From Paenibacillus sp. MBLB1832 (GTDB lineage Bacteria > Bacillota > Bacilli > Paenibacillales > NBRC-103111), in contig NZ_CP130319.1 of assembly GCF_032271945.1 (NCBI RefSeq), positions 4,483,001-4,547,000 on the forward strand: a stretch of DNA of 64,000 nt, read 5' to 3'. The notes under the pieces are model-generated. The model was not told the origin of the DNA. It saw only the letters and a list, made by a program, of their open reading frames with translations, and searched no databases. Made by a program: the position numbers and the translations under genes. Positions 29,890 to 39,128 of this stretch are shown here, piece by piece. Within the stretch, counting starts at the first letter, position 1. Every line of letters starts with the position of its first letter.

Positions 29890-31047
29890 ATGACAGAGCC
29901 GTTATTTATCGTTTCCAAAGAGGATTGGTCGCTGCATCGCAAAGGATACCAAGATCAAAACAGGCATCAAGAAAAGGTCAAAGAGGCCATCAAGCAGAAC
30001 CTCCCCGATCTCGTTACGGACGAAAGCATTGTCATGTCAAATGGAAAACAAGTCGTCAAGGTGCCGATAAAAAGCCTCGATGAATACCGCTTCCGCTACA
30101 ACTTCAACAAAGGCAAGCATGTGGGTCAAGGAGACGGTGACTCGCAAGTTGGCGATGTCTTAGGGACGGATCCGCAGCCCGCGCAAGGGCCAGGAAAGGG
30201 TGAAGGCGCAGGCGATCAAGCCGGCGAGGACTATTACGAAGCGGAAGTGAGCATGGAAGAGCTGCAGGCGATGTTATTTTCAGAGCTGGAACTGCCGAAT
30301 TTGCTTCAAAAAGAAAAGAAAAATATGACGACAACGGAAGTCATCTTCAACGATATTCGTAAAAAGGGGATCATGTCCAACATTGACAAGAAGCGGACGA
30401 TTCTTGAAAATATGCGGCGCAACTCACGCTCCAGCTCGCCTGGCATCCATCACATTTCACCCGATGATCTTCGTTTTAAGACGTGGGAAGAAGTCGAGAA
30501 GCCGCATTCCAATGCGCTGATTATCGCCATGATGGATACCTCGGGGTCCATGGGCTCCTTTGAGAAGTACATAGCCCGCTCCTTCTTCTTCTGGATGACC
30601 CGCTTCCTGCGCACGAAATATGAGAATGTGGAAATTGTGTTCATCGCCCATCATACAGAGGCCAAGGAGGTTACCGAGGAAGAGTTCTTCACGAAAGGTG
30701 AAAGCGGTGGAACGATCTGCTCGTCCGCTTACCAAACCGCCATAGACATTATCGATAAGCGCTACCCGCCGTCGCAATTCAATATTTATCCGTTCCATTT
30801 CTCCGATGGCGATAATTTAACCTCTGATAACGAACGCTGTGTGAAGCTGATTACGCAGTTGATGGAGCGTTCAAACATGTTTGGATACGGTGAAGTCAAT
30901 CAATACAATCGCAGCTCAACCTTGATGTCAGCCTTCCGACATATTAATAACCCCAAATTTCTACACTATGTCATCCGTGAAAAAGGTGAAGTGTATAAAG
31001 CTTTGAAAACCTTTTTTACCAAAAAGGAAGGAGTGCCTGCACAGTGA
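29890..31047 (+). CDS. yhbH: YhbH/DUF444 family sporulation protein
   Basis: The 385-aa protein matches the DUF444 family: [20 protein letters not shown] at the start, a charged region with a Gly/Asp-rich insert (about 80-125), and a C-terminal von Willebrand A-like domain with MIDAS motif DTSGSMG (near 216) and the [12 protein letters not shown] block. In Bacillus and E. coli it is co-expressed with the kinase PrkA and SpoVR and is needed for sporulation or stress survival. AAGGAGG lies 7 bases before the ATG. Its stop overlaps the spoVR start as GTGA. No prkA is next to it. Confidence 0.93.
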   Translation: MTEPLFIVSKEDWSLHRKGYQDQNRHQEKVKEAIKQNLPDLVTDESIVMSNGKQVVKVPIKSLDEYRFRYNFNKGKHVGQGDGDSQVGDVLGTDPQPAQGPGKGEGAGDQAGEDYYEAEVSMEELQAMLFSELELPNLLQKEKKNMTTTEVIFNDIRKKGIMSNIDKKRTILENMRRNSRSSSPGIHHISPDDLRFKTWEEVEKPHSNALIIAMMDTSGSMGSFEKYIARSFFFWMTRFLRTKYENVEIVFIAHHTEAKEVTEEEFFTKGESGGTICSSAYQTAIDIIDKRYPPSQFNIYPFHFSDGDNLTSDNERCVKLITQLMERSNMFGYGEVNQYNRSSTLMSAFRHINNPKFLHYVIREKGEVYKALKTFFTKKEGVPAQ

Positions 31048-32477
31048 GCAAATCCTACATCCAGCAGCTGGAGTATGCGATCGATGAAATTACGGAGATA
31101 GCGAAGGGCTTTGGGCTCGACTTTTATCCGATGCGATATGAAATCTGTCCAGCAGAAATCATCTACACGTTCGGTGCCTATGGGATGCCAACGCGCTACA
31201 GTCACTGGAGTTTCGGTAAGAATTTTCATCGTATGAAAACACAGTACGACTTCGGATTGAGCAAAATTTATGAGCTGGTCATCAATTCGGACCCCTGCTA
31301 CGCGTTTCTTCTCGACGGCAATTCACTCATTCAAAATAAACTGATTGTGGCGCACGTGCTGGCGCATTGCGACTTCTTCAAGAACAACGCGCGTTTCGCC
31401 AAAACGAACCGCAACATGGTCGAGAGCATGTCAGCCACCGCTGAGCGCATTCGCCAATACGAAATCGAACATGGCATCGACGAGGTGGAGCAATTCATTG
31501 ATGCAGTGCTGGCGATTCAAGAGCATATTGACCCTGTCTTGACCTTGTCATACCGCCAAACCCGTAAACGTCAAGAAATGAACAGGGCATCTTCGCCTTC
31601 GTCTCCGACGGGAGCAACGTATGGCTACGAGGATTTATGGGACCTAGACAGTAGAAACAAACCTGCCACCGCACAGGAAAAAGAAGAAGCGAAGCGATTC
31701 CCGCCGAAGCCGGAGAAGGACATTCTCCTTTTTATCGAAGAGCATGCTCCTTACTTGGAGAACTGGCAACGGGATATTTTGACCATGCTGCGGGATGAGA
31801 TGCTTTATTTCTGGCCGCAAATGGAAACGAAAATCATGAACGAAGGCTGGGCTTCATACTGGCATCAACATATTCTGCGGGAAATGGATTTGACCGAGGA
31901 AGAGACGATTGAGTACTCTAAGCTGAACTCCTCCGTCGTCGTGCCGTCGCGGCATTCCTTGAATCCCTACTATCTCGGAGTCAAAATATTCGAAGACATC
32001 GAAAAGCGGTGGGATTCCCCGACGGAAGAGGAAATTCGCCGACACGGCCGCACGCCTGGGCAAGGCAGGAAGAAAATATTCGAGGTCCGCGAGTACGAAT
32101 CCGACACGTCCTTTATCCGCAACTATTTGAACAAACCGTTGGTTGAGGAATTGGACCTGTACGTATTTGAGAAGAAAGGTCCAGAGTGGAAAATTACGGA
32201 TAAAACGTGGGAGAACACGCGGGATCAGCTCATTTACTCCCGTGTTAACGGTGGATTCCCTTATATCGTGATCGAGGATGGTGACTACCAGCGGAACGGG
32301 GAATTGTACTTGAAGCACATGTACGAAGGTGTGGAGCTGGATTTGAAATATGTGGAGCGCACGCTCCCCTACATCTACAAGCTGTGGGGCAAATCGATCC
32401 ATATGCATACGATGGTGGAAGATAAGCCGGTGCTGTTTAGTTTTGATGGGAAGAAGCATCATCGAAGATTTTTGTAA
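31044..32477 (+). CDS. spoVR: SpoVR family protein
   Basis: The 477-aa protein is full length for SpoVR, which is required for spore cortex formation in Bacillus subtilis though its biochemistry is unresolved. Family blocks include [57 protein letters not shown] and [19 protein letters not shown]. It starts at a GTG overlapping the yhbH stop by 4 bases, with GGAAGGAG about 10 bases upstream, so the two are coupled. A strong terminator follows, ending a two-gene operon. Confidence 0.95.
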   Translation: MSKSYIQQLEYAIDEITEIAKGFGLDFYPMRYEICPAEIIYTFGAYGMPTRYSHWSFGKNFHRMKTQYDFGLSKIYELVINSDPCYAFLLDGNSLIQNKLIVAHVLAHCDFFKNNARFAKTNRNMVESMSATAERIRQYEIEHGIDEVEQFIDAVLAIQEHIDPVLTLSYRQTRKRQEMNRASSPSSPTGATYGYEDLWDLDSRNKPATAQEKEEAKRFPPKPEKDILLFIEEHAPYLENWQRDILTMLRDEMLYFWPQMETKIMNEGWASYWHQHILREMDLTEEETIEYSKLNSSVVVPSRHSLNPYYLGVKIFEDIEKRWDSPTEEEIRRHGRTPGQGRKKIFEVREYESDTSFIRNYLNKPLVEELDLYVFEKKGPEWKITDKTWENTRDQLIYSRVNGGFPYIVIEDGDYQRNGELYLKHMYEGVELDLKYVERTLPYIYKLWGKSIHMHTMVEDKPVLFSFDGKKHHRRFL

Positions 32478-32487
32478 GGGGATGTAT

Positions 32488-32516
32488 AACCGTCAGGAGA
32501 TCCTGGCGGTTTTTTG
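32488..32516 (+). terminator. Terminator of yhbH-spoVR
   Basis: AACCGTCAGG-AGAT-CCTGGCGGTT followed by a T-run, 11 bases past the spoVR stop. Confidence 0.9.
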
Positions 32517-32638
32517 GTGTTAAATTGCATTGCACCACCACCATAAATACAATTTCAATCAATAGGACAATGTCCAAGCCGATCAAAGGTTCTTTCATAT
32601 ACTAGTCTGAAAGAATAGTTTGAAAGGATGGATGGGGC

Positions 32639-33961
32639 GTGACGATCAAGCGGGATGTGGGTGAAACCGGTCCTCGGATGCGAACCATAGCCATAATCGG
32701 GCTAGGGTATGTTGGACTTCCGCTGGTTTTGCATATGTTAAAAAATGAGTACAGTGTCGTGGGCTTTGATGTAGATGCTCAGAAGATCTCAGCATTAAGG
32801 GCAGGAACGAGTTATATTACAGAAATTGGGGATTTTGAAATTGTGGAAGCCCTTTCGACTGGGCGGTTGGCAGTGACGGATCGGTATCAAGAAATGGGTG
32901 AAGCGGATGCTTTCATCGTATGTGTCCCCACCCCGCTTAGTGAGCGGGGGACGCCAGAATTAAGTTATTTAACGCAAGCTGTTTCCGAGATCTCCTTGCT
33001 TGTTCCCAAAGGAAAGCTGATCGTCCTAGAGAGCTCAACATATCCAGGTACGACCAGGGAGGTTGTTGCCCCGATTTTGGAGCGAATCGGACTGACGATT
33101 GGGCAGGACGTTTATTTGGCTTACTCGCCTGAGAGAATTGATCCTGGTAACAAGGATTTTCCATGTCACAAAATCCCGAAGGTTGTTGGCGGGATGACAC
33201 CAGCCTGTCTGGAGCGAGTCGAAGAACTATACAGAGGTGTATTTCCCCTTATTCATTCGGTCTCCACCGTGGAAACGGCCGAGATGGCCAAGATCATGGA
33301 GAACGCTTATCGATTGGTCAACATTTCCTTCGTCAATGAACTGGCCATCATCTGCGATGAGCTGAATCTGGATATTTGGGAAGTGATTGAAGCGGCGAAA
33401 ACGAAGCCTTTTGGGTTCACTGGCTTTTATCCAGGACCAGGGATTGGAGGACACTGCATTCCAGTTGATCCTATTTATTTGGAATGGAAGATTGGGCAGT
33501 ATGGGCTAGGGTCTGAATTCATTCAACTCTCGCAATCTGTCAACCACCGTATGCCCCAATATATTGCAGGTCAGATTCAGAAGCTCTTAAATACGAGGAC
33601 ATTACAACATACCCGGATGTTAGTTTACGGGGCAGCCTATAAGAAGGACATCGCCGACTCACGTGAGTCTTCGGCCCTTGAATTGATGCAAGTCCTGCAA
33701 AATTTGGGAGCTCATGTCGTCTACCACGATCCTTATATCCCACACGTAAAAGTGGGTGGCGAGTTATGGGACAGTGTGGAGCTAAGACCTGAGCTTTTGG
33801 CAGAAATGGATGCTGTGATACTAGCTACGGACCACTCTTCGATGCCACTTTCCCTCATTCTTGCGCAAGCGAAGCTTGTCTATGACACGAGAAATGCAAC
33901 ACATGGCTATGAAGGGGTAGGAATGGCCAAGGTTGTCCGCTTAGGCGGCGGTGGCCATTAA
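32639..33961 (+). CDS. Nucleotide-sugar dehydrogenase (UDP-GlcNAc/UDP-ManNAc or UDP-glucose type)
   Basis: The 440-aa enzyme oxidises the C6 alcohol of a nucleotide sugar to the carboxylate with two NAD+. It has the NAD motif IGLGYVGLPLV near residue 20, the central dimerisation part, and the catalytic cysteine in FYPGPGIGGHCIPVDPIYLE. That wording is closest to the WbpA/WecC group that acts on UDP-N-acetyl sugars, but UDP-glucose cannot be excluded. It starts with GTG at 32639. The two glycosyltransferase genes downstream suggest a role in a surface polysaccharide. Confidence 0.88.
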   Translation: MTIKRDVGETGPRMRTIAIIGLGYVGLPLVLHMLKNEYSVVGFDVDAQKISALRAGTSYITEIGDFEIVEALSTGRLAVTDRYQEMGEADAFIVCVPTPLSERGTPELSYLTQAVSEISLLVPKGKLIVLESSTYPGTTREVVAPILERIGLTIGQDVYLAYSPERIDPGNKDFPCHKIPKVVGGMTPACLERVEELYRGVFPLIHSVSTVETAEMAKIMENAYRLVNISFVNELAIICDELNLDIWEVIEAAKTKPFGFTGFYPGPGIGGHCIPVDPIYLEWKIGQYGLGSEFIQLSQSVNHRMPQYIAGQIQKLLNTRTLQHTRMLVYGAAYKKDIADSRESSALELMQVLQNLGAHVVYHDPYIPHVKVGGELWDSVELRPELLAEMDAVILATDHSSMPLSLILAQAKLVYDTRNATHGYEGVGMAKVVRLGGGGH

Positions 33962-33965
33962 GGCA

Positions 33966-34000
33966 AAAAAAGGGCCGGCTGATCTTTAAGCCGGTCCTTT
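33966..34000. terminator. Bidirectional terminator between the dehydrogenase and GT-D genes
   Basis: AAAGGGCCGGCT...AGCCGGTCCTTT forms a stem with an A-run on the left; the last codons of the convergent GT-D gene lie inside the right arm. Confidence 0.8.
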
Positions 34001-34672
34001 ATGCTTTTTATGCCATTGGCCGAAATCGAGGGCAACTTTCCGTGTTCTCCTCGCGATTCTAGGAGCGAGAATGACCGCATTTACACCAGTCGAGATGAGA
34101 ACCAAGTCGAAGGTGTGCCGTTTGGCTCCGACTTTATCGACGGTATGGCTGATTTGTTTATAATGGGTGAAGGAAAGGGTTCCGACTACGTTTAACCCTC
34201 TTTTCCGCAATTTTTTCTTCATGCTTTTGGCGTGCTTGCTGATGATGAAGATCCTTCTGCCCCTCAACAGTTTCCAGAAGTCTTTGTCTCCAGTGGCATA
34301 CCGATTGATGCAAGCATTGCAAGTCAAACGAGGGGATATACGGAAGTAGGCGAACACCTTATTAGTTAGTGGACGCTTCTGATACCTCGGCGCCCGAATC
34401 AATGTATCGTTTGGCGACAATAAGCCAACTATGGAAGCTCTTCGAATTTCGCTTACCATCTGATTGCGTAGTCGAAGATTAGGCAAGGTTACCCCCTTAT
34501 CCTTCCTCTTAACCCAAGGCTCCTTCATCACACGTTTGATGGACCACAGCGATTTCTGAGATAGGCAAATATTCTCACCATCACCAATTCGGACTAGCGA
34601 TAACGGTTTTTTATGATTCAAAGCGTATCGAATTCTTGTGTATGTTTGTCTCCTCGTCAAAAATTCCCCCAC
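33986..34672 (-). CDS. GT-D fold (DUF1792-like) glycosyltransferase
   Basis: The 228-aa basic protein matches GT-D fold glycosyltransferases: SLVRIGDGENICL near residue 25 carries the Asp-Gly-Glu motif that binds metal and nucleotide sugar. It is followed by TLPNLRLRNQMVSEIRRA, NACINRY and the C-terminal LISTGVNAVILAPRIAR. GT-D enzymes transfer glucose in serine-rich adhesin glycosylation; relatives in Paenibacillus are often near spore- or wall-polysaccharide genes. GTG start with GAGG 7 bases upstream. It lies divergent from the next glycosyltransferase. The high Lys/Arg content is notable. Confidence 0.75.
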   Translation of the reverse strand: MGEFLTRRQTYTRIRYALNHKKPLSLVRIGDGENICLSQKSLWSIKRVMKEPWVKRKDKGVTLPNLRLRNQMVSEIRRASIVGLLSPNDTLIRAPRYQKRPLTNKVFAYFRISPRLTCNACINRYATGDKDFWKLLRGRRIFIISKHAKSMKKKLRKRGLNVVGTLSFTHYKQISHTVDKVGAKRHTFDLVLISTGVNAVILAPRIARRTRKVALDFGQWHKKHKGPA

Positions 34673-34842
34673 ATAATCGCCTCACTTTCCTGTAATCCCT
34701 TTATCATATGACTCTTCCTGTAGAGGGTTTGGGTTCATCTGTTTGCATATCAGAAATCCGCAAGTATCCCTATCATTGAACATTTATAGAGAGGAAGAAT
34801 ACACTATATCTCAGATATCGCTGAGGAAAAGGGGGCTGGGTA

Positions 34843-35565
34843 GTGAAAACGAAGAAGCAACTCCGTCGCCACGCAGGTGTTTCGGTAATTACGGTAACGA
34901 ATAAGCCCGACTTTATGAAAAATATCATTCGCAATTATCGACATCAGACATGGTCCCGCCGGGAATTAATTATCGTCTTGAATCACCACAGGATGAAACC
35001 CTCCGCTTACAGAGCCTATGCGAAACGAAAGGGCGTACAGGCTTCTGTTTTTAAGCTGCCAGAGAAAGCTTATTTGGGAGAATGTCTGAATTATGGCATT
35101 CGTAGAGCCCGCTTTAAGTACATTGCCAAATTTGATGATGATGATTACTATGGACCTGCTTACTTAGGGGAAGCGGTCCACAAGGCAGAGAGCACGAAGG
35201 CAGACCTCGTTGGAAAAAATCAATTTTATATGTACATGGTCCATACGAAACAGCTTTTACTTGTGAAAAAAGGAAAGAAGAATTCTGTAGCTGGGGCGAC
35301 GTTAGTATTCCGGAGAAGTCTCTTCCCCCGCGTTAAATTTAAACGAATACGCGCCGGATCGGACATGATGTTTCTTCAGGATGTGTGGAAGCGTGGCGGT
35401 AAGACGCGCACCGTAGGTAAGCTTCACTTCGCCGCTATCCGCAGAGCGAATCAATCTAGGCACACCTGGAAAATCAATCAAACGACGATGCGGAATATGC
35501 GGGCGACCGTCATTGCGCGGACAGGAAAGTACGAGGGTATCGTGCGAGGACTCAAGCGTAGATGA
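34843..35565 (+). CDS. Family 2 glycosyltransferase
   Basis: The 240-aa protein has a GT-A fold: VSVITVTNKPDFMKNIIRNY at the start, KFDDDDYYGPAYLGEAV carrying the DxD metal site near residue 107, and a C-terminal acceptor region. It lacks membrane helices and is strongly basic, like the facing GT-D protein. It probably acts on cell-surface or spore polysaccharide with the neighbouring nucleotide-sugar dehydrogenase; the sugar and acceptor are unknown. GTG start after a purine-rich GGGGG stretch. Confidence 0.83.
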   Translation: MKTKKQLRRHAGVSVITVTNKPDFMKNIIRNYRHQTWSRRELIIVLNHHRMKPSAYRAYAKRKGVQASVFKLPEKAYLGECLNYGIRRARFKYIAKFDDDDYYGPAYLGEAVHKAESTKADLVGKNQFYMYMVHTKQLLLVKKGKKNSVAGATLVFRRSLFPRVKFKRIRAGSDMMFLQDVWKRGGKTRTVGKLHFAAIRRANQSRHTWKINQTTMRNMRATVIARTGKYEGIVRGLKRR

Positions 35566-35572
35566 GAATGTT

Positions 35573-35615
35573 TGAAGGGCATAAGACCGGTATTGTACCG
35601 AGCTCATGCCCTTCA
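35573..35615. terminator. Bidirectional terminator after the GT2 gene
   Basis: GAAGGGCAT...ATGCCCTTC with an inner CGGTA/TACCG hairpin lies between the convergent ends of the GT2 gene and the ABC permease gene. The T-runs are short. Confidence 0.65.
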
Positions 35616-35636
35616 TTTGTTTGATTAGACTATCTC

Positions 35637-36740
35637 TTACTCCCACTTAAACGTGAACGTAGCAACGATGAAGGACACCACCAACCAGATCGCCAGCATT
35701 AGCCCTTCTTGCCAGAGCTCGCCAAAGCCCGCCCCCACGTTCATAACCTGCCGGATGGCGGTGCTGAGTTGAGTGATCGGAATGGATTTCACGATGGGCT
35801 GCAGGAAGGCCGGCATGCTGGACACAGGGAAGAACACCCCGCCCAAGAACATAAGCGGAAACGAAATCAAGCCTGCAATCGGCCCAGCGCTTTCTGGCGT
35901 CTTCGCCACACCCGCGATAATGAAGCCGATGGACATGAAGGTGAGCGTCCCCACCACGATAAAAAGCAATAGAAGGGCCCAAGAGCCGTTCACTTGCGTG
36001 CCGAATATTAACGAGCCGACAAGCAGAACGATCAACGCCTGCGCGGTGTTCATGACGAGGCGAGCGGTAATCTGCGCGGCAATGAAGGTCGACGCTTTCA
36101 GCGGCGTGCTCTGCATCCGACGCAGGACACTGCGCTCTCGCCAGGAAGCAATTTGACCAGAAACGCCGTTCAAATTGTTCGACATGATCATCATGGCCAA
36201 GATACCTGGCACTAAGAAATCAATATACCGCAGCTGCAAGGCTTGCACGCCAATGGGTTCAACTCGAACAATCGGCATATAATTCGATAATAGTTTGGAT
36301 ACGCCATCCGCTACCTGATTCACCGTTTGCAAGCCGATTTGAGCGCTTTGCTGGTTCGTCTGGTCATAATACACTTGCAGGAAGCTAGCCTTCGTGCTGT
36401 CTGCCCCCTTCGCGCCAACGGCTTCACCGTAATTTTTTGGCACAATAATAACAAGTTTCTGATCGCCGTGCTTCAATTGCTCCAGCGATTTATCCACATC
36501 TTCCGAAGGCTTCAGCTTCAAAATGGCATTCGATTGCAGCGCCTCCACCATCACTCGCGATGCCGCACTTTGATCCTGGTCGATCACGACGCCATCCAAG
36601 GTAATGTCATTGCCTTTTCCAAGAAATGAGCCCAACATAATCATGAAAAATAACGGCATAAACAGCGTGAATATAAGTACCTGACGATTTCTTACAAAAA
36701 AACGAAGCTGACTGAGCGTCAACTGAATATAGGCATTCAT
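35637..36740 (-). CDS. ABC-2 type transporter permease
   Basis: The 367-aa protein has one N-terminal membrane helix (about 20-40), a large extracellular loop (about 45-170) with VVIDQDQSAASRVMVEAL, and five more helices (about 175-365), the ABC-2/DrrB-YhgE layout. It would form the membrane pore for export of a drug, lipid or peptide. Its ATG overlaps the stop of the ATPase gene by ATGA, so the pair is coupled. The cargo is unknown; self-resistance exporters of linearmycin type have the same layout. Confidence 0.87.
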   Translation of the reverse strand: MNAYIQLTLSQLRFFVRNRQVLIFTLFMPLFFMIMLGSFLGKGNDITLDGVVIDQDQSAASRVMVEALQSNAILKLKPSEDVDKSLEQLKHGDQKLVIIVPKNYGEAVGAKGADSTKASFLQVYYDQTNQQSAQIGLQTVNQVADGVSKLLSNYMPIVRVEPIGVQALQLRYIDFLVPGILAMMIMSNNLNGVSGQIASWRERSVLRRMQSTPLKASTFIAAQITARLVMNTAQALIVLLVGSLIFGTQVNGSWALLLLFIVVGTLTFMSIGFIIAGVAKTPESAGPIAGLISFPLMFLGGVFFPVSSMPAFLQPIVKSIPITQLSTAIRQVMNVGAGFGELWQEGLMLAIWLVVSFIVATFTFKWE

Positions 36741-37690
36741 TCTTCGTTCAAGCTCCTTCCCGTCATGGAAATGAACACATCTTCCAGCGTAGCTGTCCGT
36801 GTCTGCAGATCGGTGAATTCGAGTTTGCCGCCTGCGCTTTTCTCAATCAGATCGATTAAGGAGTCCTGCAGCTTATCCGTGTACAGCACGAATACGTCCT
36901 TGCGCACATCAATCCCTTTCACCTCACGAACTTCGTGAAGCTCCGCCAGCACACTCTCCTTCTTCACTTCATCGAGTTCAGGCAGTCGGAACTCAATCGC
37001 GCTATCCGATTGCAAGCTTCGCACGAGATTCCGCGGTGTGTCGAGTGCGACCACTTTCCCCTGATCCATCAAACAAATGCGGTCACAAAGCACATGTGCT
37101 TCTTCCATATAGTGGGTGGAGAGGACAATCGTCTTACCACGTTCCTTCAACTTCAAAATAATGTCCCAAAGCGTCCGCCGCGCCGTGGGATCTAATCCTG
37201 TCGTTGGTTCATCCAAGAAAATAACTTTAGGATCATTCAAAAGCGCCAGTCCGATCGCCAATCGCTGCTTTTGCCCGCCGGATAAATGCTTGACTCTGCC
37301 CTTTCTTTTGTCAGTTAATGTCATATCCGCTAATAACGGCTGAATCGGAACTGAGTTGGGATAAAAGCTGGCGTACATTCTCATAATTTCCTCAACCGTC
37401 AGCAGCTCAAAAAGCGATGTCGATTGCAACTGAACGCCGATCACTTCTTTGACCTTTGCTAGGTCTTTCTGCGTATCGTACCCAGCAACGATGGCACGGC
37501 CGCCATCCGGTTTGCGCAGTCCCTCAATCATCTCCATCGTCGTTGTTTTGCCTGCGCCATTAGGACCAAGAAGCCCGAAGACTTCGCCTTGGTAGACCTG
37601 AAAGTTAACGCATCGCACGGCTTGAAACGAGCCATAATTTTTAACCAGCTCATCCGCTTCAATCACAATAGGTGACGACTCCATAACCAC
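36737..37690 (-). CDS. ABC transporter ATP-binding protein (drug/lipid exporter type)
   Basis: The ATPase of about 317 aa has Walker A LLGPNGAGKTTTMEM near residue 45, signature HLSGGQKQRLAIGLAL near 145, Walker B VIFLDEPTTGLDP and the switch His in IVLSTHYMEEAHVL. A C-terminal extension of about 90 residues is typical of DrrA/CcmA-like exporters. The reading frame extends further upstream, but GGAGGAG lies 7 bases before the GTG at 37690 (an ATG two codons later is the alternative). It powers the adjacent ABC-2 permease. Confidence 0.92.
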   Translation of the reverse strand: MVMESSPIVIEADELVKNYGSFQAVRCVNFQVYQGEVFGLLGPNGAGKTTTMEMIEGLRKPDGGRAIVAGYDTQKDLAKVKEVIGVQLQSTSLFELLTVEEIMRMYASFYPNSVPIQPLLADMTLTDKRKGRVKHLSGGQKQRLAIGLALLNDPKVIFLDEPTTGLDPTARRTLWDIILKLKERGKTIVLSTHYMEEAHVLCDRICLMDQGKVVALDTPRNLVRSLQSDSAIEFRLPELDEVKKESVLAELHEVREVKGIDVRKDVFVLYTDKLQDSLIDLIEKSAGGKLEFTDLQTRTATLEDVFISMTGRSLNEE

Positions 37691-37903
37691 GATCCAACTC
37701 CTCCGCTTCCAAATTTTAACGTAACTTCTCTTATCATATAACAAAATGCAAGGCGATTACACTTTTACTCAAAGTGTGGAAAACAGTCTGTTACAGTTGA
37801 CAGAACTAGTGGAAATCCGACATCAGCAATCGACGAACTTATTGAGAAAGTTATGATAATCTTAATATCACTTAATAATTCTATTCGAAGGAGATGTGTT
37901 GAA

Positions 37904-38116
37904 GTGAGAATGAATATTTTATGGAACAAGAAACCGATTTCAGTCAATTTTGTAGGCACAGACCACAAGCTAATTCCCTCTTTGATCAACGCTCTTCGTT
38001 ATAACAAATTCACAACCATGAATTTAGTTAATTCCATAGAACGTGTAGATTTGTTTAGCTCAGAAGCAATCCTTTATGCGACAGATGGAAATAAAGCGCG
38101 TATTCCGATTTTTTAA
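37904..38116 (+). CDS. Small hypothetical protein, 70 aa
   Basis: A GTG at 37904, with AAGGAG 10 bases upstream, opens a 70-codon frame starting MRMNILWNKKPISVNFVGTD and ending NKARIPIF. It is mildly basic, soluble-looking, with no Cys and no membrane helix. A long strong terminator begins 20 bases after the stop, so the unit has ribosome binding site, frame and terminator of its own. No family was recognised. An upstream ATG at 37853 is in frame, but the ribosome binding site would then lie inside the gene. Confidence 0.55.
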   Translation: MRMNILWNKKPISVNFVGTDHKLIPSLINALRYNKFTTMNLVNSIERVDLFSSEAILYATDGNKARIPIF

Positions 38117-38136
38117 ATCGCTTGCGTACATAGAAG

Positions 38137-38187
38137 AAAATACCCCTGAGAATGATAGAGAGTTTCTATCCTTCTCAGGGGTATTTT
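38137..38187 (+). terminator. Strong terminator of the 70-aa gene
   Basis: AAAATACCCCTGAGAA...TTCTCAGGGGTATTTT is a 16-bp perfect stem with inner pairing GATAGA/TCTATC, followed by T residues. Confidence 0.9.
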
Positions 38188-38269
38188 GTGCGATTACAAG
38201 CATAATTCCCTTCCCTTTTTCATAGACTGATAGAAAGAAGATCATTACTACGAGGATGGAGTCGATGCT

Positions 38270-39067
38270 ATGTACGTTATCCGCTTTCTACGAAAACATA
38301 CTGTCCTCCTACTACTCTACTTCCTCATCACTACGCTCAGTTTCCTAGGCACCTTAATATGGGGACTTCATGATCGGCCACTGCCACATAGCCCTTTGCG
38401 AACGGCAACCTCTTATAGTATCAAGCCCGCCAGTAATGGCGTCCTGCTGCATATCATCGAGACACTGCCAACGAATATCGGACTTAAAGCGATTACGGCG
38501 AATGTAACGGAACGCCCCGATAATGGGATTAATGGCGGTTTCTTCTGGCAAGGGTACTTGCTGAGCATCGCCGTCATGAACGATCACCCTGTCAAAGGAC
38601 AACCTGGCGACTATGGATCGGGCTGGTACAATACGGATCGGAAGCGCGGAACGCTCGTGTGGGATGAGAAAGCACAAACGTTTACCATCCAAGTCGTTGA
38701 AAATGCCAGTGAACTCAAAGTCATGGATCGCAGCCATTATTGGGCGCAAGGCGGCGTCTCCATGGGGCTTACGAATCCATACGGATGGGCCGATCAAGCC
38801 ATTTCGGAGGAAATGCCCGTCATTACCGAGAAGCGCATGCGCTCCGGCATTGTGTATGATCGATTGAACAACGTGTATCTCGTTGTGGCGCCAACCCCTT
38901 GCACAGGGGAGGAATTCCGCACAGCTGTGCAAGAGCAAGTAGGGGACAATGGGCTCGTGGATGGGCTATTCCTTGACGGAGATGGTTCCTCCCAACTCAA
39001 AGTGGCGAATTTCTTGCTGCCAGGCGACCACCGCGAGGTGTATCAAATGATTTCTTTGTTGCGATAA
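38270..39067 (+). CDS. Membrane-anchored NAGPA-type (phosphodiester glycosidase domain) protein
   Basis: The 265-aa protein has one N-terminal membrane helix (about 10-32) and an extracellular NAGPA domain (PF09992), seen in NGINGGFFWQGYLLSIAV near residue 85 and the C-terminal GLFLDGDGSSQLKVAN. NAGPA relatives include the eukaryotic uncovering enzyme and bacterial exopolysaccharide or biofilm proteins such as YngK-like and EpsD-type partners; the substrate here is unknown. GGAG lies 9 bases before the ATG. It converges on pncB with no clear terminator between. Confidence 0.82.
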   Translation: MYVIRFLRKHTVLLLLYFLITTLSFLGTLIWGLHDRPLPHSPLRTATSYSIKPASNGVLLHIIETLPTNIGLKAITANVTERPDNGINGGFFWQGYLLSIAVMNDHPVKGQPGDYGSGWYNTDRKRGTLVWDEKAQTFTIQVVENASELKVMDRSHYWAQGGVSMGLTNPYGWADQAISEEMPVITEKRMRSGIVYDRLNNVYLVVAPTPCTGEEFRTAVQEQVGDNGLVDGLFLDGDGSSQLKVANFLLPGDHREVYQMISLLR

Positions 39068-39070
39068 AAG

Positions 39071-39128
39071 AAGAGGGACGTCATGATAAAAACATGGGAA
39101 ATCAAAATCGAATAAGAGGGACGTCATG
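39071..39128. repeat. 15-bp direct repeat flanking the nagpa-type/pncB junction
   Basis: AAGAGGGACGTCATG occurs at 39071-39085 and 39114-39128, 43 bases apart. The second copy contains the pncB stop codon (TGA on the minus strand). This looks like a short local duplication; it is also long enough to be a footprint of a small insertion or deletion. Confidence 0.75.

Noticed and set aside
35637..37690. ABC-2 exporter as the exporter of the NHLP peptide
   Set aside because: It is about 12 kb away, lacks a peptidase domain and has the layout of drug or lipid exporters, so no direct link can be claimed.
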